This document shows, piece by piece, positions 1 through 6,487 of a stretch of DNA of 64,000 bases (the first letter of the stretch is position 1; each line of letters starts with the position of its first letter). Under the pieces are notes generated by a model, which did no database searches, was not told where the DNA came from, and saw nothing but the letters and a program-made list of their open reading frames with translations. The position numbers and the translations under genes were made by a program. The stretch covers positions 1-64,000 of IMG/VR virus record IMGVR_UViG_3300034358_000044. The stretch is one strand, 5' to 3'. The DNA comes from a virus.

Positions 1-31
1 TCAGCCTTTGGCTTCGGGTTCGGTTGGTCAT
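1..31 (-). CDS. 5' end of a minus-strand gene running off the window
   Basis: An ATG on the minus strand (31-29) opens a frame of ten codons (MTNRTRSQRL) that is still open at the window edge. The conserved promoter-like element at 36-64 ends only a few bases upstream, so the message would have almost no leader, or the true start lies further left. Too little is visible to suggest a function. Confidence 0.35.
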   Translation of the reverse strand, partial: MTNRTRSQRL

Positions 32-35
32 AGAG

Positions 36-64
36 CCTTATGCCAAAAGGTGGCCCACAATTGA
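36..64 (-). promoter_or_regulatory. Sigma-28-like bipartite promoter, copy a
   Basis: Read on the minus strand this is TCAA, 15 nt, then TGGCATAAGG. It matches the other copies in the window in both boxes and in spacing. It points at the gene that leaves the left edge. Confidence 0.6.
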
Positions 65-132
65 GTCTTCGAGAAGCCCAGTGCTGATAGCTAACCAAAA
101 GAGGGCGACGATACCCACTCCTGGGGGTGCTG

Positions 133-150
133 GCCCGTGGCGATACGGGC
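133..150 (-). terminator. Hairpin after gene 170-442
   Basis: GCCCGT at 133-138 pairs with ACGGGC at 145-150 around a 6-nt loop, 20 nt beyond the stop of the minus-strand gene at 170-442. There is no U-run, so termination is inferred from position and shape. Confidence 0.4.
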
Positions 151-169
151 TTACTTCGTTCTGCTTCTT

Positions 170-442
170 CTACTTCTTGCTCTTCTTGGTCGGACCACTG
201 ATGACGACAGTGGGCTCAGCCAGGTCCTTTATCTTCTCCAGCGCTGTTGCTGGAGACTCGAAGTGCTTCGAGAAGCAGTCGTTGTGGTACATCCCCCACT
301 CCCTGGTCTCACTGAACCTCTCAGCGAGGATGGGCGCTCCGGGGATGGGGGACTTCTGCTCCTTCAGCATCTGGCCCTGAAGTACCTTGATGGTCTTCAT
401 CAGGTACTTCAACGGCTTTCCACACGCATTGCAGACGGTCAT
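170..442 (-). CDS. Small zinc-finger-like protein
   Basis: A 90-residue protein preceded by a good Shine-Dalgarno sequence (AAGGAG, 6 nt before ATG). It begins with CNACGKPL (CxxC near residues 4-7) and later has an H-N-D-C pair (about residues 53-56). Together these could bind one zinc ion. The tail is lysine rich (KKSKK). The same CGKPL motif recurs in the small ORF at 39608-39796. No family was recognised; a nucleic-acid or protein adaptor role is a guess. Confidence 0.8.
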   Translation of the reverse strand: MTVCNACGKPLKYLMKTIKVLQGQMLKEQKSPIPGAPILAERFSETREWGMYHNDCFSKHFESPATALEKIKDLAEPTVVISGPTKKSKK

Positions 443-481
443 ACGGTCTCCTTCTTCGACTGGGCGGGATGCCCAGGGTGC

Positions 482-742
482 TTACTGCAGGGTACGGCCA
501 CGGATTGAAGAGCACTCTTCGTAGTGCTTCCACACTGCCTCAAAGTCTATGGTGTTGTGGATGTCCTCTTTGGCACAGATGACCTCGACCAAGTCCTCAG
601 GAGTCGAAGCCTTCTTCACCATGCTCATGTAGTTGAGCAACAAGAGGAAGTCGTAACCCTCCTTCATAGGGCTCTCCTCTTTGCTTCTCTTCTCCAGAGT
701 TCGCTCGAAGTGACGAAGCGCCCAGTCGAAGTCAGAGGGCAT
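482..742 (-). CDS. Hypothetical protein
   Basis: An 86-residue acidic/helical protein (starts MPSDFDWALRHFERTL) with no membrane segment and no recognised family. Its start codon lies inside the 3' end of the upstream gene at 732-923 (11-nt overlap), which implies translational coupling in one minus-strand transcript. Confidence 0.75.
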   Translation of the reverse strand: MPSDFDWALRHFERTLEKRSKEESPMKEGYDFLLLLNYMSMVKKASTPEDLVEVICAKEDIHNTIDFEAVWKHYEECSSIRGRTLQ

Positions 743-923
743 GGATGGTGCTGACGGTCTCTGTGATGAGCTCCTCTGCCAACTTCACCGCCAACTTCGG
801 AGTCATCGTCCCGTCTATGCCCTTGTAGTGGGCTATGAAGATCCTCGCGGCGATGTCCCCCAGCTTGGCGTTCATCGCCAATATCTGGAGTTCCCTTTCC
901 TTCTCTTTCTGCTTGTCGGTCAC
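732..923 (-). CDS. Hypothetical helical protein
   Basis: A 63-residue protein starting at GTG (923) with AAGGA placed 7 nt upstream. The N-terminus is charged (MTDKQKEKEREL) and the rest is predicted helical. It is the first gene downstream of promoter copy b (965-993) and overlaps the next gene by 11 nt. No family was recognised. Confidence 0.7.
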   Translation of the reverse strand: MTDKQKEKERELQILAMNAKLGDIAARIFIAHYKGIDGTMTPKLAVKLAEELITETVSTIHAL

Positions 924-964
924 GTTGCATCCTTGGCTAAGAGAGCAAAAGCGCTCTCATAGAG

Positions 965-993
965 CCTTATGCCGAATGCCACAGAGGTTTTGA
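965..993 (-). promoter_or_regulatory. Sigma-28-like bipartite promoter, copy b
   Basis: On the minus strand: TCAA (993-990), 15 nt, CGGCATAA (974-967), then GG. The first gene start downstream is the GTG at 923. It lies between the terminator-like hairpin at 1000-1034 and that gene, as expected for a new transcription unit. Confidence 0.65.
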
Positions 994-999
994 GAGCTA

Positions 1000-1034
1000 C
1001 ACAGAGAGGGAGCACGGTGGCGCCCTCCCCTGTG
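1000..1034 (-). terminator. Hairpin after gene 1036-1629
   Basis: CACAG and GAGGG (1000-1010) pair with CCCTC and CTGTG (1023-1034), giving a 5+5 bp stem 2 nt after the stop codon of the minus-strand gene at 1036-1629. A short T-poor tail follows, so termination is likely but not certain. Confidence 0.5.
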
Positions 1035-1035
1035 A

Positions 1036-1629
1036 CTACGCCTTCTTGATACCCAGCTTCCTCCTGAAAGCAGTGACCTTCTGCACAGGGACGCCCACCG
1101 TCGAAGCGATGATGCTGTCGGGTATCTCACCCAGGAAGGCTGCTACCTTGTCCTCCCAGCCGTGGGTCTGGTCATAGGCGTAGTCCCACCCCTTGGCCTT
1201 GAATGCCTCCTTCACCGTGCCATAGTGGAAGAGCGCCGAGTAGTAGGCCCGTGGATTGGCCTTGCGCAGAGCGGCAGGAGGGAGCCTGGACTCTGCATCT
1301 CCGAGCGCCTCCAGCGTCTGCATGGCGCACATGAAGTGCACCTCGTAGTACGAGTCTCCACCCAATGAGCCTCTGAAGATGGGCTGGAACCTGCAGGCGC
1401 ACTCCGGGCACTTGGTGGTGGTGTCCAGTGGATCGCGCCTGAAGCCCCTGACAATCTCCACAGGCTCCAGCTTGTAGCTGCAGCTGGGGCACTGCGCTTT
1501 GGGAGAGAGGACAACGTCTTCTCCTGAGTGCAGTGCTGCCAGCAGCGCCATTCGCATGTCGAGCTTCTGCTCGATGCTCATGCTCTGGCGCTGGCTGAGG
1601 ACCTGGCGCTGGCCCATCTCCATCCTCAC
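1036..1629 (-). CDS. Zinc-ribbon protein with C-terminal helix-turn-helix-like segment
   Basis: A 197-residue protein starting at GTG with a strong GGAGGAG site upstream; it overlaps the previous stop as GTGA. Two CxxC pairs (CPSC near residue 47, CPEC near residue 74) form a likely zinc ribbon. The N-terminus has LSQRQSMSIEQKL, which faintly recalls glutamine-rich activator segments of sigma-54; I would not push that. The last 30 residues (SIIASTVGVPVQKVTAFRRK) look like a helix-turn-helix. A transcription-related role is plausible but unproven. Confidence 0.8.
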   Translation of the reverse strand: MRMEMGQRQVLSQRQSMSIEQKLDMRMALLAALHSGEDVVLSPKAQCPSCSYKLEPVEIVRGFRRDPLDTTTKCPECACRFQPIFRGSLGGDSYYEVHFMCAMQTLEALGDAESRLPPAALRKANPRAYYSALFHYGTVKEAFKAKGWDYAYDQTHGWEDKVAAFLGEIPDSIIASTVGVPVQKVTAFRRKLGIKKA

Positions 1630-1967
1630 GGCTCCTCCTTCGCGCGCAGCTGGAGGATGACCTCGGTGTGGAGCTTTCCCTTCTTGCGCATTCGCTCAGT
1701 GCGCTTCATGAAGGTGAAGCTGTCGCCGTTCTCCACCTTCGTAGAGGTGAGCGTTCCACGACGGCACACTGGCAACTCGTCCACCTGCACCACGGGGACG
1801 TCCCTGTTGGGCTTCTGCACGCCCACAGTGGGGTCAATCTGCCTGGCGCAGGCAACGCAGTAGTACCGTCCATTCAAGAAGACCTCTTCGATGAACTCGG
1901 TCTTCCCGAAGACTTTCACATCGATGTGGACCCTGATGCCGCACTTCGAACAGATGGTGTGAGCCAC
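1626..1967 (-). CDS. Small zinc-binding protein
   Basis: A 113-residue protein starting at GTG (AGGAG 6 nt upstream). CSKCG near the N-terminus and CVAC at about residues 38-41 make a four-cysteine zinc site. The C-terminal half is basic (RTERMRKKGKL). It sits between the 27-residue ORF at 1977-2060 and the zinc-ribbon gene at 1036-1629, with stop/start overlap to the latter. No family was recognised. Confidence 0.8.
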   Translation of the reverse strand: MAHTICSKCGIRVHIDVKVFGKTEFIEEVFLNGRYYCVACARQIDPTVGVQKPNRDVPVVQVDELPVCRRGTLTSTKVENGDSFTFMKRTERMRKKGKLHTEVILQLRAKEEP

Positions 1968-1976
1968 GGTGCTCTC

Positions 1977-2060
1977 CTAGGTCAGTTTGATGAGAAGCCG
2001 GTGAGCCGCAAGCGCCTGCCCAGGAGTGGGCAAGCACCACTTCCAGAAGAGGCGCCTCAT
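1977..2060 (-). CDS. Possible 27-residue basic peptide
   Basis: ATG at 2060 overlaps the stop of gene 2057-2308 as ATGA and the frame runs 27 codons to a TAG at 1977. That TAG touches the ribosome-binding site of the next gene. The peptide is rich in Arg, Lys, Leu and Trp. The gap-filling overlap on both sides is typical of real genes here, but the length is too short for a firm call. Confidence 0.35.
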   Translation of the reverse strand: MRRLFWKWCLPTPGQALAAHRLLIKLT

Positions 2061-2308
2061 CGACGAATGGTGGCAACGATGGTTCCCTCGGACATCTTCG
2101 AGGTCACCATCTTGGGGAAGTACAACGTCCACGACTCCCCAGCCCTCAGCTCCATCGAGCGAAGCTGGTACCGGATGTTCCTCCTGCTCCCACGTCCAGG
2201 CCGCCTCCACCCGGGCATCTGCAGGCTGATGCTCACAGCCTTCCACGTCATGGCACCTGGGCCTTCTGAGCCCTGGGCACGCTTCTGAGCCCTGTTCTTG
2301 TCGGTCAT
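2057..2308 (-). CDS. Hypothetical basic protein
   Basis: An 83-residue protein with many Arg and Gly residues in the first half and a beta-like second half (ESWTLYFPKMVTSKM). It starts at ATG 2308 with GGAGGG as ribosome-binding site. The leader carries promoter copy c and a hairpin that contains this site, the same arrangement as gene 2477-2644. No family was recognised. Confidence 0.7.
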   Translation of the reverse strand: MTDKNRAQKRAQGSEGPGAMTWKAVSISLQMPGWRRPGRGSRRNIRYQLRSMELRAGESWTLYFPKMVTSKMSEGTIVATIRR

Positions 2309-2315
2309 TGGAATA

Positions 2316-2330
2316 CCCTCCTTTGAAGGG
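2316..2330 (-). promoter_or_regulatory. Shine-Dalgarno-occluding hairpin in leader of gene 2057-2308
   Basis: In the minus-strand RNA, CCCUUC pairs with GGAGGG across an AAA loop (6 bp with one G-U). GGAGGG is the ribosome-binding site, so folding would hide it. An identical 15-nt element lies at 2652-2666. Confidence 0.5.
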
Positions 2331-2369
2331 TCGCTCAGGAAGCAGCTTTATGCTGTTCTCTGGCTATAG

Positions 2370-2398
2370 CCTTATGCCGAATCCCAGCTCTCTTTGGG
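2370..2398 (-). promoter_or_regulatory. Sigma-28-like bipartite promoter, copy c
   Basis: CGGCATAA (2379-2372, minus strand) followed by GGCTATA, with CCAA 14 nt upstream instead of the usual 15. Together with copy d it belongs to a duplicated leader of about 110 bp. Confidence 0.6.
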
Positions 2399-2476
2399 CG
2401 CAAAGGTGCCTTATAATGGAGCGCAACCAGAAGGCTAAAGGAAGCTGGACAAGCCTTCCCCTTGCTACACCCGCCA

Positions 2477-2644
2477 CTAGGCCTGCATGGGGGTGGTGCC
2501 CGTCAGCTTGACTGGCGGTGGGACCTGGACGTTGATGGTGGCATCCAACATGGCCGCAGCCAGACGGACCAGGCGCAGGTCTGAGCTCTGTTCGACTTCT
2601 CTCAACAGGTCCAACGCCATGTTCACTTTCTCGGTGTCGGTCAT
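2477..2644 (-). CDS. Small hypothetical protein
   Basis: A 55-residue protein (MTDTEKVNMALDLLREVEQ). I chose ATG 2644 rather than upstream in-frame codons because GGAGGG sits 7 nt before it and promoter copy d lies 60 nt upstream. It is mostly helical with a proline-rich end. No family was recognised. It is the last minus-strand gene before a roughly 500-nt stretch with little coding sequence. Confidence 0.7.
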   Translation of the reverse strand: MTDTEKVNMALDLLREVEQSSDLRLVRLAAAMLDATINVQVPPPVKLTGTTPMQA

Positions 2645-2651
2645 CGCAGTA

Positions 2652-2666
2652 CCCTCCTTTGAAGGG
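2652..2666 (-). promoter_or_regulatory. Shine-Dalgarno-occluding hairpin in leader of gene 2477-2644
   Basis: Exact copy of the CCCUUC-AAA-GGAGGG element at 2316-2330, again with the ribosome-binding site as the 3' arm. Confidence 0.5.
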
Positions 2667-2700
2667 TGAGGAACAGCGGTATGCCGTTCTCTCGTTATGG

Positions 2701-2729
2701 CCTTATGCCGAGTTCCACACTGTTCTTGC
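2701..2729 (-). promoter_or_regulatory. Sigma-28-like bipartite promoter, copy d
   Basis: Minus strand: GCAA (2729-2726), 15 nt, CGGCATAA (2710-2703), GG. It drives gene 2477-2644 by position. Confidence 0.65.
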
Positions 2730-2744
2730 TCCAAAGGTGCCCTA

Positions 2745-3219
2745 CAGTGGCGCGCAAGGAGCGGAAACAGGGTTTAAGACATCCTTCACCAGGGAGTAGC
2801 AGGTAGGAGTGTGAGAGTGCCTCATGTGAGGAGTGAGGGGAGTGGAGCAGGCGCATAGGAGGAGTGGGATTTGCCTCTGTGGAGGGTAGGTGGGGTCTGT
2901 GTGAGCACTATGATTCAAGGGCTGGTGAGGCCCTCTAGCCACAAGTGGTATTCCCCTCTGGGATGAAGGATGTGTCCCAGCTTGCGATCCTGAGTAGGAG
3001 CCAGAGCAGGGCGCAAAGGAGCAGCATCAACCTTCACCATCAACCTCGCCTGGCGTTAGGGCTATCTGAACACGAAAGGGAGGGGTGGGGTGGGGCTCAC
3101 TACACAGTGAATCGTTGGGGGCTATAAAACGGTGTTTGCTGGCAGGGAGCAAAAGCAGCACCCTTGAGATTTTCTTGGGGTGTTGTCAAAAACACAGTTC
3201 TGGTGCAGTTTCGGCAGGT
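2745..3219. other. Gene-poor interval
   Basis: No reading frame here has a ribosome-binding site plus protein-like composition; the 66-codon minus frame near 2742-2942 is Pro/His/Thr low complexity. GTTGGGGGCTATAAAACGG near 3113-3132 could be a plus-strand promoter with a TATAAA box for the next gene, but it is not convincing. It could also be a degraded gene or a regulatory interval. Confidence 0.4.
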
Positions 3220-3372
3220 ATGAGCCCCAGGAAGCACTACATCTGTGAGACGTGTGCTGCAGACCGTCCTGGGGTAGAGCGCAACCTGATGCCGGTCTTC
3301 AACTACTGTTGTTGGTGCGGAGAGGTGACTGCTGGCCAGTTGCTGTTGGCCGAGACAGCGCCATGTGAGGAC
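3220..3372 (+). other. 5' half of a frame-split zinc-finger gene
   Basis: ATG 3220 opens a protein-like frame: MSPRKHYICETC, then CCWCGEV, a four-cysteine zinc site (CxxC near residues 9-12 and 31-34). Around codon 50 the frame stops looking like protein and becomes Gly/Asp/Val-rich shadow sequence. Protein-like coding continues in the +1 frame (3365-3727). It could be a decayed or programmed-frameshift gene, or a short gene whose stop was lost. Confidence 0.4.
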
Positions 3373-3727
3373 ACGTGCTTTCTGGGAGCGACTGGAGAGG
3401 CTCCAGAAATTCCTGGGGGTGGGCTGGAACGACTCTCGCTGTTATACGTCAAAGGAGGAATGGGGGTTGTCCATGGGGACGTTGATGCCGAAGGGGACGT
3501 ACAGAAGCTCTCGCACTCCAACACCCAGACGAATCAAGAAGGTGACTCTGGTGAAGAAGCCAGTGGTGTGCCCCAGGTGCAAGGGGACGCACAAGGTCTT
3601 CGTCTTCAAGGACCTGATGTTCCCCATCGTGCTTCACCAGTGGATTGTGTCCAGTCGATGGGCGTTGTGCCCAGCCAGGAAAGAGCCGGTGTTCGAGGCG
3701 GAGCTGGAACCCATTCTTGAACCCTGA
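3365..3727 (+). CDS. Zinc-binding protein, or 3' part of the frame-split gene
   Basis: A frame of 120 codons from GTG 3365. It contains CPRCKGTH and a later single Cys, with a basic middle (TPTPRRIKKVTLVKK). An alternative start at ATG 3473 has AAAGGAGG 14 nt upstream, which would give an 84-residue protein. Because the upstream frame (3220-3372) also carries a zinc-binding pair and overlaps it out of frame, the two may be one protein joined by a +1 shift. Confidence 0.55.
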   Translation: MRTRAFWERLERLQKFLGVGWNDSRCYTSKEEWGLSMGTLMPKGTYRSSRTPTPRRIKKVTLVKKPVVCPRCKGTHKVFVFKDLMFPIVLHQWIVSSRWALCPARKEPVFEAELEPILEP

Positions 3728-3765
3728 TGCACCTTTCAGGTTTTTTGGGTACGAGGGCTAAGAAG

Positions 3766-3787
3766 AAAGGGGTCGGTCCACCCCCTT
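3766..3787. terminator. Possible bidirectional terminator
   Basis: GGGGT (3769-3773) pairs with ACCCC (3780-3784) around a 6-nt loop between the convergent genes at 3365-3727 and 3815-4126. The stem is short. Confidence 0.35.
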
Positions 3788-3814
3788 CCATCTTTCCTGC
3801 CCTCAACTGGAGAT

Positions 3815-4126
3815 TCACGCCTGCGCGGTGGGAGCTTCCTGCTCCTGAAGCTCTCCCAGCTTCCTGAACGACTTCTTCAGGAGCTTCACCTCGTCCTTGG
3901 TCTCGCGGATCCAGGGAGCCTTCTGGGCCGCCTGCTGCGCATGCATGCCACGGGTGATGAGGTCGCCCATGGCGGACTTCAGGTCGGACTCCTCCAGCCC
4001 CTGGCGGACCTCCTTGATGAGCCTCGGGATGACGCCGCCCTCACGGCTGATGGAGTTGTACATGGCGACCATGATGTCGGTCTCGATGCGGATGAAAGCG
4101 GCGGCGGCGTTGAAAAGGGTCTTCAT
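3815..4126 (-). CDS. Hypothetical helical protein
   Basis: A 103-residue, almost entirely helical protein (MKTLFNAAAAFIRIETDIM) ending in a coiled-coil-like Lys/Leu/Glu stretch (EVKLLKKSFRKLGELQEQE). The first 20 residues are amphipathic rather than a true membrane segment. It faces the SET gene across a 167-nt divergent gap. No family was recognised. Confidence 0.75.
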   Translation of the reverse strand: MKTLFNAAAAFIRIETDIMVAMYNSISREGGVIPRLIKEVRQGLEESDLKSAMGDLITRGMHAQQAAQKAPWIRETKDEVKLLKKSFRKLGELQEQEAPTAQA

Positions 4127-4293
4127 GGTGGTGTCTCCTGCCCCGGTGGGGCTGGTGTCGGGGAAAGCTGGATGCTTCCCGTCTACAGCCTTCTCCCAAG
4201 AACCAGCCCGGAATTGCTCTTAAAAGCCATCTTTGCCTCCTCTTCAGGAGGGGCTACCGCCAGAGGAGCCGCTTCTGGTATGAGGCGCCTCCC

Positions 4294-4674
4294 ATGCTCA
4301 CTGTCCGTACCAGGGTCGGGAAGAGCTCGGTTCATGGAAGAGGTCTGTTCGCTGACCAGGACATCAAGGAGGGCCAGCTCGTCTGGGAGTTCGACTCTCA
4401 GTCGGTGCTGGAGTTCCCCTCGAAGTTCATCCGCAACTTGAACCCCAAGTCTCGGGAGATGGTGGAGATTTACGGCTGGTTCCACCGCAATCTCGTCTAC
4501 CTCGATCTGGGGGATGCGAAGTACATGAACCACTCGAAGACGCCCAACCTGCGCTCGGGCCCTGGGAAGACTCCCATGGTGGCCGCCAGGGACATCAAGA
4601 AGGGCGAAGAACTCTTCTGCGACTACAGGGAAATCTGTGACAGTGTTCTGCCCGAGAGCATCGTTGACAGCTAA
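4294..4674 (+). CDS. SET-domain protein (putative lysine methyltransferase)
   Basis: A 126-residue protein that is essentially a bare SET domain. The SAM-binding GRGLF (15-19) follows the first strand, the pseudoknot motif NHSKTPN lies at 79-85 and GEELFCDY with the catalytic Tyr at 104-111. There is no pre-SET or post-SET cysteine cluster. The start has GAGG 8 nt upstream. SET enzymes transfer a methyl group from SAM to lysine; the substrate here is unknown (host protein, RNA polymerase or a virion protein are all possible). It stands alone on the plus strand between minus-strand genes. Confidence 0.85.
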   Translation: MLTVRTRVGKSSVHGRGLFADQDIKEGQLVWEFDSQSVLEFPSKFIRNLNPKSREMVEIYGWFHRNLVYLDLGDAKYMNHSKTPNLRSGPGKTPMVAARDIKKGEELFCDYREICDSVLPESIVDS

Positions 4675-4682
4675 AAAGAAGA

Positions 4683-4701
4683 AGCCGGCTTCAAGCCGGC
4701 T
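4683..4701. terminator. Bidirectional terminator
   Basis: A perfect 8-bp stem, AGCCGGCT with AGCCGGCT around TCA, lies between the convergent SET gene and gene 4720-5100. On the minus strand it is followed by CTTCTTCTTTTT, a good U-rich tail. Confidence 0.75.
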
Positions 4702-4719
4702 CCTCCTCTTCACTCTCTT

Positions 4720-5100
4720 CTACATGTCCCAGGCTGCCAGGACGGGCTCGTGGGCCGGCTTCATGTAGAAGCTCGGTGCGAGAGCCTGGTCGGCCTGGGT
4801 GAAGCCCATCAGCTTGAGCCTGTCTTCGAAGCGCTTGTTCAACACGCATTCGACGTAGAGCCACATCTCGGGGTACTTCTCCCGAAGGTGGTTGAACATC
4901 CTGGTGAAGGCGCCTTGCCCGGGATGTGCAGCCTCCAGGCGGGCGAGATCCAGGACGGGCGAGCGAATCTTCCCATCCAGGACTCTTCGAGTGTACCGGA
5001 CGTAGACCTCGGTGAAGCCAGGGTAGGAGACGAATGTGTTTCGCCTCCAGGCTTTCGAGGCCCCCAGCAAGTAGGCGTCCAGTGTCTCCAACCCTTCCAT
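4720..5100 (-). CDS. Hypothetical protein, faintly acetyltransferase-like
   Basis: 126 residues. I start it at ATG 5100 because AGAAGGAGAAACC precedes it; the longer frame has no site. The C-terminal part, LYVECVLNKRFEDRLKLMGF followed by SFYMKP, resembles the last strands of GNAT acetyltransferases (V-N-V-LN...GF), but the acetyl-CoA loop is not evident. It lies 11 nt after the BRO-N gene and ends at a bidirectional terminator. Confidence 0.75.
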   Translation of the reverse strand: MEGLETLDAYLLGASKAWRRNTFVSYPGFTEVYVRYTRRVLDGKIRSPVLDLARLEAAHPGQGAFTRMFNHLREKYPEMWLYVECVLNKRFEDRLKLMGFTQADQALAPSFYMKPAHEPVLAAWDM

Positions 5101-5111
5101 GGTTTCTCCTT

Positions 5112-6149
5112 CTAGTTCTTCTTGTTCTGCTGCTCTTCTTCGATGGTAGCCCGGATGTGACTCTTCACCATCATCACGACTCCCGGCCCCCAGTAGTTCC
5201 TCCACAGCCTGACATCACCGTAGCCGTCGGAGTACACGGCCACACAGTCGAGCTCAGCGTCGAAGTAGGTGGGGAGCCCAGAAGCGTCCACCAGGGACTT
5301 GATGCCGTTCTCGTCTGCCAGACGCTTGGCCACGTTGTTGGGCAGCTCACGCCCCTTGCTCCGGGCGTAGGCCGTGGTGAACTTCTTCACCTTGTCGCCG
5401 TCCCAGCCGAACTCCCTCCCGATTTCCTCAGACGTGAGGTAGCCGGGGTAGCTGGGGTGCTTGTGGTTGTGAGTCAGGTAGAGGTAGCCAGGCTGAGCCT
5501 GGACGACGGCCTGGCTCTGCGCCTGGGGCACCATGACCATTCCCGGGAGCGTCCGGGTGTAGAGGTCCATGAAGAGCCCGGCGAGCTGCTCTCTGGAGAA
5601 CAGCCCCGAGGTCTGCATCTCCTTGAGGATGAAGAGAGGCACAGCCACTTCCTGCGGAAGAGCAGGAGGCAGCACCACGGGAGGCGTCAGGGGGAAGTGA
5701 ACCTGGACGAGGTCCTCCTTCTTCACTTCCGCCGGCTTCTTCCTCTCCCTGGGAGTCAGCTTCTTCAGGAGCTCGTCGGGCACCAGGCCTTCTCCCACCC
5801 CCGCGAGGAAGGCTCGGAACTCGATCGCGAGCGTCGTCCGACTCCGCAGGAGGATGGCGACAACTCCCTCGACTGTGAGGAAAACCGCAGAGTTGGCCGT
5901 GGGAGGGACTCCCAGACTGGGAGTATCCTTCTTCAGACTGGCGAGGACTTCCCCTTCGAACTGCAGGACCTCCTTGTTGTTCCCCATGCCCCAGCGGTGG
6001 AACATGAGGTCGACCAGCTTCTGGCCGTCATCGGAGTACCCGAGGGCCTTTCCCAGAAGCTTTGCTGGGACAATCCACCTTCCGCCCGTTCCTTGAACGA
6101 AGGTGATGTCCAGGTTGTGAAACGAGAGCGTCTTCGTGTTCAGTGCCAT
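5112..6149 (-). CDS. BRO-N-domain protein (antirepressor-like)
   Basis: 345 residues from ATG 6149 (GAAAGG upstream). Residues 1-140 fit the BRO N-terminal domain of phage antirepressors: an opening strand pair, ALGYSDDGQKLVDLMF, then FLTVEGVVAILLRSRT and AIEFRAFLAG, the usual last helix. A Lys/Pro-rich linker follows. The C-terminal third contains SEEIGREFGWDGDKVKKF, possibly a second DNA-binding helix-turn-helix. BRO-N proteins bind DNA and often act as regulators; the target here is unknown. Confidence 0.7.
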   Translation of the reverse strand: MALNTKTLSFHNLDITFVQGTGGRWIVPAKLLGKALGYSDDGQKLVDLMFHRWGMGNNKEVLQFEGEVLASLKKDTPSLGVPPTANSAVFLTVEGVVAILLRSRTTLAIEFRAFLAGVGEGLVPDELLKKLTPRERKKPAEVKKEDLVQVHFPLTPPVVLPPALPQEVAVPLFILKEMQTSGLFSREQLAGLFMDLYTRTLPGMVMVPQAQSQAVVQAQPGYLYLTHNHKHPSYPGYLTSEEIGREFGWDGDKVKKFTTAYARSKGRELPNNVAKRLADENGIKSLVDASGLPTYFDAELDCVAVYSDGYGDVRLWRNYWGPGVVMMVKSHIRATIEEEQQNKKN

Positions 6150-6212
6150 ACGGTGCCTTTCAGGGTTGTGAGGCAGATTCGGTCTACCATGGGGGTCTGA
6201 CATTCCACGGTG

Positions 6213-6485
6213 TCAGCTCTTTTTGTTCAGGTTTCCGAAGGCGGCCTCAATCATCAGCCCCTCGACAATCTTCGACTTCAGGTTCGGATCGCTGAGCAGG
6301 AGCGGCATCAGGAGCAATCGCATCTGCGAGTCGGGAACGATGATGGCGTCGTCTCGCCCGTACTTGGCGATCTTCCCGTCCAGCAACTTCACAGCCTCAG
6401 ACTCTTCGCCGCCAATGGCGGCGCACAGGTCTCGGTACTCACCCAGCGTGGCCGGGCACTCGTTTCCGTTTTCATCCTTGCGCAT
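6213..6485 (-). CDS. Hypothetical protein
   Basis: A 90-residue soluble helical protein (MRKDENGNECPATLGEYRDL) with no cysteine pairs or membrane segment. It is 2 nt downstream of gene 6488-6925, so probably cotranscribed and coupled. No family was recognised. Confidence 0.75.
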   Translation of the reverse strand: MRKDENGNECPATLGEYRDLCAAIGGEESEAVKLLDGKIAKYGRDDAIIVPDSQMRLLLMPLLLSDPNLKSKIVEGLMIEAAFGNLNKKS

Positions 6486-6487
6486 GG

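Noticed and set aside
1036-1629. Sigma-54 relative from LSQRQSMSIEQKL
   Set aside because: Only the first 13 residues look similar and the rest is a zinc ribbon; no core-binding or RpoN box was seen.
2742-2942. 66-codon minus-strand frame
   Set aside because: Pro/His/Thr low complexity, no ribosome-binding site, no overlap pattern with neighbours.
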